From Zygnema circumcarinatum (taxonomy: Eukaryota > Streptophyta > Zygnematophyceae > Zygnematales > Zygnemataceae): a stretch of DNA of 64,000 nucleotides. The first letter of the stretch is position 1; each line of letters opens with the position of its first letter. This document shows positions 11,720-21,054 of this stretch, in pieces. The notes below the pieces were generated by a model that saw nothing but the letters and a program-made list of their open reading frames with translations, was not told the origin of the DNA and made no database searches. Both the position numbers and the translations under genes were made by a program. Where the stretch lies: positions 3,066,158-3,130,157 of the forward strand of contig CM074809.1 in the NCBI GenBank assembly GCA_037447605.1, given 5' to 3'.

Positions 11720-12329
11720 TCATGTTAATTTGAATGAAACATCAAATATCATTGAAAGTATCTTCCAGGAAACGTCGTAGGATGCAGAACAATGCTTTGT
11801 GAATTACAAGTGAGAAAAAAAGTTGCCATCGAGACTATACATATATGTATAACAAGGTTGCTGGAAGTAGATTGATGCCCCATCAGAAGAAATGATGCCA
11901 CCAACACAGAGCAAACAGACATTCGAGCTGAAAGCAGGCAATGAAGTCCACGCCAAGCTCGGTACAAATGATATGATGCATGGTTCGGAGGACTGCGAAC
12001 ATACAGAGATGCAGAGATGCCCAAACCAGATGACATTCATTGCAAGTGAAAAAAAAGCGATTTGCATTTAGCCGTGGAGGACAGACATCCCTCCCATGCT
12101 CGCCACCAAATCATCTTCGGCAGTAATCGACACGCATTCATCCTCCCACCCCCCCTGCCCCCTTCCCCCCAGTTCCTATATCTACTACGCTCTCAGTTAA
12201 GTTCTATCTCCCCCATGTACACAGTTATGAACAATAAATAAGTTGCATACACATAACCCCCCTTGGGAAGGGCCTCACAATCCCTTATTCATAAGTTTTG
12301 CTTGCTGACAACTAACACACCCTGCTGTG
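11720..12329. repeat. Inverted-duplication arm, 3' flank of ABCG copy 2 (unoccupied insertion site)
   Basis: The reverse complement of this segment is similar to 6875-7302 and 8820-9040 joined together, i.e. the flank of ABCG copy 1 without the 1.5 kb insertion. The single GTTTG target (complement at 11912-11916) marks the empty site. No coding region is recognised. Confidence 0.7.
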
Positions 12330-13789
12330 CTAACGCTGCTGGAAGTTCAGCTTCTGAATAGCGTATGCAAATATGAAGAAGAACACGATGGTGAAGGCGA
12401 TGAGGATAGCGACGACTTCACCCAAGAAGCTATCCTCGTAGCTGAAGTAATCTTTCAGAAAAGCCTTCACTGTTTGCTGTTTGGTCGACCCCGGCTGATT
12501 GATCAAATTCGTGTAGTCACCAAGCTGCACCATAAGATCGACCCCATCACCACGCATTGTTGATTCCTTTAGCAATAGACAGATATAAGAGCTATCAACA
12601 TACAGGTTCAACACGCAGAGAGAGGCATGGGTCGTTCCAAGCTGATGCATGCCACGTCATCAGTGCTCACCTGCGAAGCGATCAGACCATAGAGGGTCCA
12701 CGCTACAGGGTTGATGAAATAATACCATCTCCACCATGGAGGGATGGCCTGCGCACCAAAAAGAAACCAGGAAGAGCAATGTTCCAGTGTTACAACCAGC
12801 CGCCTGCATATAGACATAGGCACAGCATATAGGCATATGGACAGAACTGGGGGGGGGGGGGGAACTGATGGAAAAGGAAATCCATCACGGATTAATCCTA
12901 AGCTGATACGAGATTGGAAAAGTTCGTCGACAAGGGAAAGCTCGTCCACTCACCTTGCGCGTGATGATGAAGCCGGANNNNNNNNNNNNNNNNNNNNNNN
13001 NNNNNNNNNNNNNNNNNNNNNNNNNNNNNNNNNNNNNNNNNNNNNNNNNNNNNNNNNNNNNNNNNNNNNNNNNNNNNCGGGTGGAACAGAAAACCAATAT
13101 CTCAAGAAGACGCTAGAATGACCAGGTCAAGAGGAGGTCAGCAACATCGTCAGTCAGAGGACGCTGTGGCCACTTACTTCGATTAAGGGCGCTATTTTCC
13201 TGATCCAAGAACAGCTGGACTTAGAAATAAGTTCCATGTGCGGTCTAGTAAGCTAAAACAAGAAGAGAAGCATGCATCCAAGACATCCCCTGCAGCACCT
13301 TGCTCATGATCGCGGTCTTTAGCCGGTCAAAAGTTGGGAGGCGCTCCAATGCCGCCCATTTAAGCATCTCCTCGTCCGTCTGGCCTTCCTCTGAATCATA
13401 CACAAAACAAAACAGCATTTATTAGTTTTCTCGATGCAATACAAGCGACTGTTTCGTTCTTTATATGCCTTCCTCTATTGACTATCTGTCTTCTTTCTAT
13501 TTCAAACGCCAAACGCAACCGGTTATGACCTGTTCACTGCCTATTACAGACATTCGTAACGTGGCCCTACATTTCCCTGAGTAGCAAATAAACCTCCTCC
13601 GAACCAATCTCCCCTCTCTCCCCCCTCCTATATCTCTCCCACTCTCCTCTTCCCGGCCTTCCACGTACCCGAGTGCGGCGGCTTTGCTGTGAGCGAGCTG
13701 AGCGACTGCAGCCCGATACTTCGGGCCGACGCATCGGCCTCAATCTTGTGGGCCGCATCTGCAACCAAATCTCCCGTGGGCTCCGGCAT
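12330..13789 (-). CDS. PDR-type full-size ABCG transporter, copy 2 (interior lost in assembly gap)
   Basis: On the minus strand the start is at 13789: exon 1 is 13789-13669 (begins MPEPTGDLVADAAHK, phase 1 end) and exon 2 is 13390-13299. Exon 2 reads EEMLKWAALERLPTFDRLKT, the conserved N-terminal PDR motif (D-E-E-x-L-K-W-A-A-L-E-R-L-P-T). After the N run the 3' end returns: a partial exon 12977-12954 (SGFIITRK), exon 12748-12671 ([19 protein letters not shown]) and the last exon 12524-12330 ending in the same NFQQR as copy 1. Exon lengths (78 and 195 bases) equal those of copy 1. All exons from the end of the N-terminal region to the last TMD, about 5-6 kb if organised like copy 1, are missing and must lie in the gap. 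Known differences from copy 1 are few (for example STK for STR), so the duplication is fairly recent. Confidence 0.9.
12978..13077. other. Assembly gap (100 N)
   Basis: Exactly 100 N, a conventional placeholder for a gap of unknown size. It falls inside ABCG copy 2 and, judged from copy 1, should represent roughly 5-6 kb rather than 100 bases. Confidence 0.98.
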
Positions 13790-14648
13790 GGCTGCTCTCC
13801 CACCTCCGCTCCCTCCCTCTCTCTCTCCCTCCTGCCCTGCCCTGCCCTGCAGTGTCCTGCAGGACTTACAGGACGGCCTTGCGCGGCCCCGCCTTTTGAA
13901 TCTCCAACTCTTGCACGGCCGGGCGGCCGGGCGGCCGGGCGGCCGGGCGGGCGTCAGGGCGGCCGAGCGCGCCCGCCGGGAGGCTTCCCAAACCTGCGCG
14001 CTTCCGCGCTTTCCCGCGTGGGGTGGACAGAGGATGATGTCAGCCCGGCGCGCCGGCCCCGGTTCTGCCGCCCCCGAGCATCATATCTGGCGTATTTTCG
14101 ATAGTCATGATCCAGTCAGAGATCGCCACGTCAGAAAGGCGCTGATGTGGCAGGCTACGGTTGGTTAAATCTCTGTGGTATCCCATTGGGTCGCGATCCT
14201 CATTCGCGGCATGGGCGGGGCTGCACCCATGACGTCAGCGTCCTTGCGGCGCCTGCCGCCCGAGCCTGCCACGTGGCGCTCTCTCTGTGGCTGGGACTTG
14301 ACAGCCTCGGACCAAGCGAGAGCCGTCCGATTGTGATGGCTGGTTTGGATCGACGGCTCGTAGCTGGCCGGAGGCAGCCCGACTGCGAGCTAGCCGTTTC
14401 CCCAGCCCTACAGGCCGTACAGTATCTGTGCAGTGCTGGTGCCCTTCGGCGGCGGCGGACGGCCCAGGCACATGTCGCTGTTGGGGAACCAGTTCCAGTT
14501 GTTTTCGCGCGTAAGAAACATGTGAATAGAACGGCTGTTCCTCAAAGCAGGAACGGTGGTAGAGGCATGGATCCGCCGTTAGGGTACGGAAGGAGGACTT
14601 TCGGTTTTGTGAAGGGCGTGCTGTGCCTTGGGAAGGGCTGGGCCGGCC
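13790..14648. promoter_or_regulatory. Shared upstream region of ABCG copy 2 (-) and the RCC1 gene (+)
   Basis: The 859 bases between the two divergent start codons carry no recognised gene. They include a CT-rich run just upstream of the ABCG start (about 13800-13860), a short tandem run of GGGCGGCC units at about 13918-13955, and GC-rich sequence up to the RCC1 start. Promoter function is inferred from the head-to-head arrangement. Confidence 0.5.
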
Positions 14649-16526
14649 ATGGCGTTCCAGGCGCTGCCGGATGACGTCCTGCTGCTCGTGCTATCCCACC
14701 AGGAGGCTGCTCTCAGCGCCGCTGACCTCGTACGCCTCCGCTGTGTTGCTCGCTTTTTCAGAGGGCCGACAGAGGATGCAGCCCGGCTGCTTTGCGCGCG
14801 TCATCGCTGCGCTCGCGGTGTTCCCAGGGGCCTCTTGAAGGGCATTCTCTCTTTAGGGTTTGGGCCCGTAGAGAGGGAGCTGTGGAGGCCGAGCAAGGGA
14901 AAACCTGCAGGATCTACGGGGGGGGCGCTTGAAGATGGCTGTCGGCTCTCATGGATACGCTCGTTGCACCATCTGGAGGCTCTGGATAACGTCCTCTTCC
15001 GACGAAGTGGAACCGTGGCCGCTGGGAGTTGCTTTAGTTTATGCGTATCTCTTAATGGAGAAGTTTATGGCTTTGGCTCAGGCAGCAAGTTTGGGCTTGG
15101 CGAAGAAGCAGCTGCAGTTGAAGCGCCTGTTAGAATTCCAACAATTCCGGCGGGTGTGAGGATCGTACAGGTGGCAGCAGGGTGGGGTCATAGCTTGTTT
15201 CTTTCTGACGCTGGGGAAGTGTTCGCGGTGGGAGACAATGGAACTGGTAGCCTTGGACTAGGTCGTAGAAATCATCTTAGTCATGTGGCAACTCCTCAGA
15301 AGATTGACGGTTTCCATAGTGCAAGGGTGGTGAAGGTTGCCGCTGGCAATCAAATGTCAGCTGCAATTGATGAGGATGGAAAGCTTTTCACCTTCGGCGG
15401 GACACCGATCATGCTCGGACACGGGGATTTCCATGACGAGCATGAGCCGCGGCAGGTGGCGGCACTTGATGGAAAGAAAGTTCACATGGTTTCAATCGGA
15501 TTATCTCACGTTTTGGCAATAGCAGATACTGGCAAGAATGAGGGCAGGGCGGTTTATTCGTGGGGCTTTTCAGATGACGGTGCTTTGGGGTTGGACGTTG
15601 CCAGATTTCAGAAATTTCCTAAGCTGATTTCTGGATTTTGTGAAGCTCCAATCTGGCCAATATCTGTTTCTGCGGGCAGAAACCATTCTCTAGCCTTGCT
15701 GCTGGGAGGCAACCTCTTGTCGTGGGGAAATTTTGTTATCCGTCCCAAGCTCCCTCCATGGATGCGTTATCAAGGTCGTGGTGTCACAGAAATTGAGAAG
15801 CAGGGAGAGCCTGAAACCTCGTCTTCCAATGTAGGCCGTTTGGTCCCTGAGGGCATCGAGAGCCCTCTGAATGGAAGTTGCAGCAGCCAGGATAGTTCAG
15901 GCATCAGGTTCAACTTATATGGTCGAAGCGCAAAGGATGACCCTGCAAGGGACACCATATTGGAAGCTTCAGATAGCCATTCCTTCCAGTTGAGTGAACT
16001 TGACATTGCAAACGAGTATGGACCTGAATGGGGCCCAGCCGTGGTGCCGTCAGGTTGTTTAGGCCACCCAGACAATGTGGCATGTTGTAGACCTAAACTT
16101 GTGCAACGGTTCATTGGTAGACACATAGTTTCCATCGCTGCAGGCTGGTATGTGAGCTATGCTGTGACGGATTTGGGAGACGTTTTAGAATTTGGATTAG
16201 CACATCCAGCTGGGGGAGAGCTTAAGAATGCACTCGTCAAATGTGATCCAAATCCTTCTAGCGTTGGAGGGAAGCAGGCTGCTGAAACATTTGACGCAGA
16301 TATTTCCAGCGTAGCTGCTGGTGAAAAATTTGAATCGATTTCGTCGAGTTTCTACGACATTGCAATGCATACTTTATTGCTTAGCAGAAGTGGCAGGCTA
16401 TTCTCCTCCGGGTTCTATGCATCCGGGCAGCTTGGCTTGCAGAGAAAAGACTATGAGCGCAGTTTTTCTGGCATGTATATATCAAAACCGCAGGAGATAG
16501 GAGATTTGAATCTAGGAGCACTATGA
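14649..16526 (+). CDS. RCC1-repeat protein with F-box-like N terminus, single exon
   Basis: 625 residues with no intron. I chose the ATG at 14649 (context GCCATGG, opening MAFQALPDDVLLLVLS) over the in-frame ATG at 14628. Residues about 1-40 resemble an F-box (L-P-D-D-V-L-L-x-V-L-S...D-L-V-R-L-R-C-V). From about residue 120 there are RCC1 beta-propeller repeats with the usual VYGFGSGSKFGLG, VFAVGDNGTGSLGLG, VYSWGFSDDGALGLD, RLFSSGFYASGQLGL and VAAGWGHSLFLS motifs. An acidic, serine-rich insertion (about residues 390-470) separates the propeller blades. RCC1/F-box proteins act as substrate adaptors or protein-binding propellers; the partner here is unknown. Lack of introns contrasts with its neighbours. 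It is divergent from ABCG copy 2. Confidence 0.9.
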   Translation: MAFQALPDDVLLLVLSHQEAALSAADLVRLRCVARFFRGPTEDAARLLCARHRCARGVPRGLLKGILSLGFGPVERELWRPSKGKPAGSTGGALEDGCRLSWIRSLHHLEALDNVLFRRSGTVAAGSCFSLCVSLNGEVYGFGSGSKFGLGEEAAAVEAPVRIPTIPAGVRIVQVAAGWGHSLFLSDAGEVFAVGDNGTGSLGLGRRNHLSHVATPQKIDGFHSARVVKVAAGNQMSAAIDEDGKLFTFGGTPIMLGHGDFHDEHEPRQVAALDGKKVHMVSIGLSHVLAIADTGKNEGRAVYSWGFSDDGALGLDVARFQKFPKLISGFCEAPIWPISVSAGRNHSLALLLGGNLLSWGNFVIRPKLPPWMRYQGRGVTEIEKQGEPETSSSNVGRLVPEGIESPLNGSCSSQDSSGIRFNLYGRSAKDDPARDTILEASDSHSFQLSELDIANEYGPEWGPAVVPSGCLGHPDNVACCRPKLVQRFIGRHIVSIAAGWYVSYAVTDLGDVLEFGLAHPAGGELKNALVKCDPNPSSVGGKQAAETFDADISSVAAGEKFESISSSFYDIAMHTLLLSRSGRLFSSGFYASGQLGLQRKDYERSFSGMYISKPQEIGDLNLGAL

Positions 16527-17437
16527 TTGTCGCTAGGATTGTACAGTTTACTCGCTTGTCACTGTGACCAACTGTTCGTTTCAAGCATGTCTTGATGGAT
16601 TGTGCCACCACGCGTGAATGTTGGAAACGTGCTACATTTAGTGTTACTCTTCAATTGAGTGAAATCTGTTGTATAGCATGTGTGAGACCAAACGAGCTTG
16701 GAATGATGCTATGGCTGTTGAGGGTCTTAGGGTTGTATCGGAAAGCAGAGCAAGGCCCAGGAAGAAGCTTTGCATGTATGATGGACGAGCGACGGGAAGA
16801 TGATCAGACCTTCCAGTAGCGCTTGACTCCATATCGGGTCTAGATCTGAGTTTTCTCTGGTCGTGCCCATTGTGAGGTTGTTGGACAATTTCAGTGTTTT
16901 GCAAATGAGATGAACACGGATTCAATTTCGTGCTCACATGATCACTAACAGTCAAGCACACAGAAGTGCAACTAAATCACTAACACCATCACATAGAGTA
17001 GAGATCGACGAAGCGAAGAGTTCCACTGAAGAGAAGAAAGACGAACTTCCGAGGAGCCGTTTAGTGTTGGTCCTTAGTTGTAGTGAGTACGGAGTACCAC
17101 AAGGCAGTCAGAGCCATGGTATTCGCGAAGGGCCAGCCATCAAAGCAGGGCCCACAGATAGGCTGCAGGCTGCCTCTCAGCTCTCACACTCGCCGTACAG
17201 CCTCTGGCACCGTCCGTCAGCGGCTGACGCGAGCGCTCAGCTGCTGCGTCGCTGCACGGTACCTAACAGAAACGCTCTCAAGCCCTGTATTTCAAACTGC
17301 GTTTGTAGGGCATAGAGACAGCAAGGCTCCGTAGCGGGAGGGTTACGCACTTACTACGGTGTTGCGGCAGTGTGGTGTAACTGGTGTTGCAGAAGATTAG
17401 GGTTTGAAACCCTGAAAACCCTACAAGAAGGAAAACG
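16527..17437. other. Intergenic region, 3' flank of RCC1 gene and leader of EIF1AD-like gene
   Basis: No coding exon recognised. A 125-codon frame at 16938-17315 has no recognisable family. The last 45 bases hold telo-box-like motifs, listed separately. Confidence 0.5.
17396..17428 (+). promoter_or_regulatory. Telo-box-like motifs in the leader of the EIF1AD-like gene
   Basis: TTAGGGTTT, AAACCCT and AAAACCCTA occur within 33 bases, ending about 10 bases before the start codon at 17438. AAACCCTA telo boxes are a known promoter/leader element of plant translation-related genes, which fits an eIF1A-domain protein. Function is inferred from motif and position. Confidence 0.5.
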
Positions 17438-19378
17438 ATGGGGAGGGCGAGAAGACACGTTCAGCAGGCCTCATTGCAGGGCATTCCGGAACCTCGCGAT
17501 GGCGAAGTTATTATGCGGGTGGTGGGCCCTCGGGGAAGCAACATTATTGAGGTGAGAGAAAGGAAAGACATGGAAGGAATTTATTCTTACGCTTGAAAGA
17601 GGTTTGATGACGCTTGATCTCAAACGACTCACTTTCTGACTGTCCTTAGACTTCAAAACGTTGCTGTGTGTAGCAAGAATCATATCAGAAGGAGCCTCAC
17701 TCAAATAGTCCTGCGTTGGTGAAGAGAAGCAGATGAGAGCGATAAGCGAGTGGCATTGGGGGAGGGAGCGCTTAGGTTAGGCTCCAAGCCGCTGATGGGA
17801 GACTGCATGACTCAATCTTTGTCTATTCTGACGGGCCTTTTGTCTCCTATTGAATGTCCTTAATCGAGTAACGCTATACAAAAGGCCGCCTTCTTTTGGA
17901 GAGCAGGGAAAAGTTTAGTCCAAACCTCTCTATCCGCTAACCCACTTTCGCGTAGCATGATGATTGCCGGAATGCTGAATCAATTTCCTGTTACTATTAT
18001 TGACAGCAAACAGCATTTTCTGGCGACTGAATATCCTTCTGGGATTAGCCTCGAATTATTTTATAGTCTGCAAGGAGAGTTACGAAGTTTTGGGCTGTGC
18101 AAAATTGGTAAATTCTTCTTGCTGTCTGGAAGGTTGATATCAGAGGAAACTCTCCGATATCTTGTCACAGAGCTCACTTCTAGTTCTTCTTCTTCTTTTA
18201 GTGTGCTTTTCCTTAGTTCCTACTTTGTCGCCATTCGTTGCAGGTGGAGAGTGATGAAGGCCGAGCCACTCTGTGCATTCTTCCCGCCAAGTTCCACAAG
18301 CTCCTATGGCTCAAGCGAGGTGTGTCTTCGCTTGTCACCATGAATGGATTGATGTGTTCTGCACTTGAATCCAACCGCATCTGCGCAAATTCAGACGACG
18401 GCGCTGTGGGCTGCGCTCGTAAAGGTCACATATCAAAGAGCCATGGGCTTTGTTGTGACACCTCGGCTATGGAACACTGACAGCTCAGTTCAAACTTTGA
18501 AGAATACAGGATTTGGATTGAACATCTTCCTGTTTCACTAACGTGTTATTATGTCACTCTTCCAACTTTGAGTTCATGAAACAGAAGTTACCATAAGATT
18601 GAGGTTCATCTTAATTGGCTTTTTGTGGGAAATGTGCTACTTTTCCTTTTTCTTTTTTTCTCACAGCTCTTACACCGAGCTGTTATTGTTTTCCTGAAGT
18701 GAAGATGATGGAGGTTGAATGTGCAGGCAATTTTGTGATCGTGGATGAGGGCGATAGAGATGCCGCTGACAATGCAGGGAACAAAGTGACTGGAACGATT
18801 TCCGGAGTACTGTATGCAGAGCATGTATCTTCGCTGCGCAAAAAACCATGCTGGTATGTTGCTGTGGCTCGTTCGTAAGTAGAAGGAAAAGATTTGATTT
18901 TGAAGTATATGCAAGCCTTTATATCTTCTTTGTTTTTGTCAAATCCGCGAAAACAGTTAGCTGCGTTGTGTTTATGCTCATTCATTCTCTCTGGAGATGT
19001 GTGAGCAGGCCTGCTGGTTTCAACAACGAGCCAGTTGGTTTCAACAACGAAGCGCGAGCCGTGGCCACAACGAACTCCGATATCCGTTCTCGTCCACTTC
19101 AGGATAACGAGGATAGCTTATGTACTTTTGTTGAGAAGAACACTGAGGCAGAGTGTGATGGTGGTCGTTTAGAGCGTGAGCAGCAGGGAGACAGCGCTTT
19201 GCAGGTGGACAGGGAGGACGCTGTTGGATGCGAGGAAGGGGACGATGATGATGATGAAGAAGACGACGATTTGCCCCCCTTGGAGGAAAACCCCAATAGA
19301 CAAAGAATACCGACCTACAGCGATAGCTCCGAATCTGATGAAGGAGAAGATGGCATACAAAGGACTCGCCATCGTTGA
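17438..19378 (+). CDS. EIF1AD: EIF1AD-like protein (S1-like eIF1A domain)
   Basis: Four phase-consistent exons: 17438-17551, 18244-18319, 18727-18853 and 19009-19378; 228 residues. The N-terminal two thirds is an S1/OB-fold eIF1A-like domain: IMRVVGPRGSNIIEVE, then LPAKFHKLLWLKRGNFVIVD, then GTISGVLYAEHVSSLRKK followed by P-C-W-P. This matches the order and spacing of metazoan and plant EIF1AD. The C-terminal tail contains a near-exact 8-residue repeat (GFNNEPV, GFNNEAR), a run of acidic residues (D/E-rich, 19240-19275) and the family-typical end PPLEENPNRQRIPTYSDSSE. EIF1AD proteins are nuclear and linked to ribosome-related functions; the exact role is not established. Translation-type telo boxes precede it. 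Confidence 0.92.
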
Positions 19379-20326
19379 CAGTTTGCGTGCAGAGGGGATC
19401 TGTCGAATTATGTTGATTCGTTTGTTCATTATGTATTCCCATTGTTTTCTGTGCAGTTTTGAATAAAAATTACTTGTATCAATTTGCTGATACACCTTAA
19501 ATGGACCACAGTCCGCCAATTGCTGCGTTACACTGACTTGATACTTTATCCAATCAAAGAGTTCGTCATCTTTTCAGAACTATTTGCAAAACATGTCCTG
19601 TTAGGATTTCAGCGCAAACACATTGCACTGTGGCATTCATTGAAAAATGGCTTGACATTGTGAGAGACACTGCCATGCCACTTATATAACTGAGGAGATT
19701 GCAAACTCCCATGGGAAGGAAAAATCTCTAGCACACACAGTCTGGCAAAGTTGTTGCTTTTCTGCACATTCGAAACTTACATGCTTAATACATTGAGGTA
19801 CGGTGCTTCCTGCTGCCCAGAACTGGTCTTGCCTGCGAGAGAGGCCGTGAAGGGCAGCATTCCCTTCTACATGTACAAAATATCTTCACGATGAGAAGTA
19901 CCAAAACTTCAACAGCGCAGTCCACTGGAAAAGGAAGTCCCAGAGCCAAGGGGAGCGGGGGAAAATACAGAACACTACGCTGACGCTGACACTGGAAGAA
20001 TACAGCCTTTGATAATACAGCGACGACTCCGCGGCTGTCCGAGTAACTCAAAAAAAAAAAAAAACAAAACTCTAATATGCGCATTTTCCAAATCAGAATA
20101 GTGCTGATGCTGTCAGTTGGGATCATTAACCAATACCGCCACAGCTAATGGGCTAGTCCTGAATTTCTTTCATCCCGACAAAATCTTATGCCAGATGAAA
20201 GACAGTCAGAATTTATCTACATCTGACCAATGAATTACGATCAGTTCTCGCAGCATACTGTCCATGAAGCAAAAGAGGAACATCTGTACTCCCTCCTTCA
20301 AATGCTTAAGCTGAGCACTTCAAGAG
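19379..20326. other. Convergent intergenic region
   Basis: Between two 3' ends. It contains AATAAAAA shortly after the EIF1AD stop (about 19460), plausibly a polyadenylation signal, and a poly-A run at about 20049-20063. No gene recognised. Confidence 0.5.
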
Positions 20327-20623
20327 TTACAGCCAACCATCCTGAGCAGTATTCCTTTCCACGTCCATACTTATTTGCTGCTCCTGTTCTCTCGCTTCCT
20401 CGGCTTCCCTAATTTCAGCTTCAAGCAGTGCAACCTTCTCTCGCATCGCCTGCATTACATCCTGATTCTCTTGAAGGGCTTGCGAGTAAACAGGATCATT
20501 GTCAGATTTCAGCGCTTCTTGAAGCTCTTCATTTGAACGAACTAAGTGTCGTAACGCGTTCTCGACACGTGTCTTTTCCAGCTCAAGCCCCTCCACTTGC
20601 CCGACATCAGACGGCTGCCCCAT
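20327..20623 (-). CDS. Small coiled-coil protein, possibly Tma17/ADC17-like
   Basis: 98 residues from ATG at 20623. The whole chain after residue 12 is charged and helical: LEKTRVENALRHLVRSNEEL, then DNDPVYSQALQENQDVMQ, then a long E/R/A-rich helix. The pattern 'R-H-L-x-R-S-N-E-E-L...D-P-x-Y...A-x-x-E-N' recalls small fungal proteasome-assembly or ribosome-associated proteins of the Tma17 type. This is a resemblance from memory, not a search. Upstream frames (to about 20795) lack an in-frame ATG and are read as 5' UTR. It is head-to-head with glucosidase II, 431 bases apart. Small size and conserved-looking sequence suggest a real gene, but a split 5' exon cannot be excluded. Confidence 0.6.
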   Translation of the reverse strand: MGQPSDVGQVEGLELEKTRVENALRHLVRSNEELQEALKSDNDPVYSQALQENQDVMQAMREKVALLEAEIREAEEAREQEQQISMDVERNTAQDGWL

Positions 20624-21054
20624 GCCTCTCACAACCAGAAAAAGATGCCACCAAGAAGCAAACGAGGTATTCAAGCCCAGATCCAAATAGCAGCGACAGC
20701 AGTGCTGCAGTGTAAGCACAGCAGAGAGCAATCACCCCCGCTTTCTTCAAATAATCGGCCTCCTCCGCCCTCTCCCCCTCCCCTTCAAACTTCAAGCGGA
20801 GAATTTGCGTCCGAGACTTCGTGCTGAGAAGCTTCCGTCTCGCACGTGCAAACCAACACAGAACGTGTAAAACTGGAATGTTTGTAAAACGACGTATCTC
20901 ATTCTATGCTGTTCGGAAATCCGTTTTACGATACACAACCAGCATAGAACACCCCTCTCTCGTTTCTCCTTGGAGGGCAGACAGTGCTTAAAAAGTAGAA
21001 ACGAGTGAGAGGGCGAAGCTTGGAGGAGGAAGTCAGGGTGGGAGGAGTTCGTCT
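20624..21054. promoter_or_regulatory. Likely bidirectional promoter, coiled-coil gene / glucosidase II
   Basis: 431 bases separate the divergent start codons at 20623 (-) and 21055 (+). An imperfect inverted repeat (TGTAAAACGACG near 20885 and ATCCGTTTTACGAT near 20918) lies near its middle. Promoter role is inferred from arrangement. Confidence 0.45.

Noticed and set aside
12744-13121. Open frames running through the N block
   Set aside because: The frames are open only because N is not a stop; the segment belongs to ABCG copy 2 on the other strand.
16938-17334. 125- and 83-codon plus-strand frames before the EIF1AD-like gene
   Set aside because: No recognisable family, no strong start context, and they overlap each other in different frames within a leader region.
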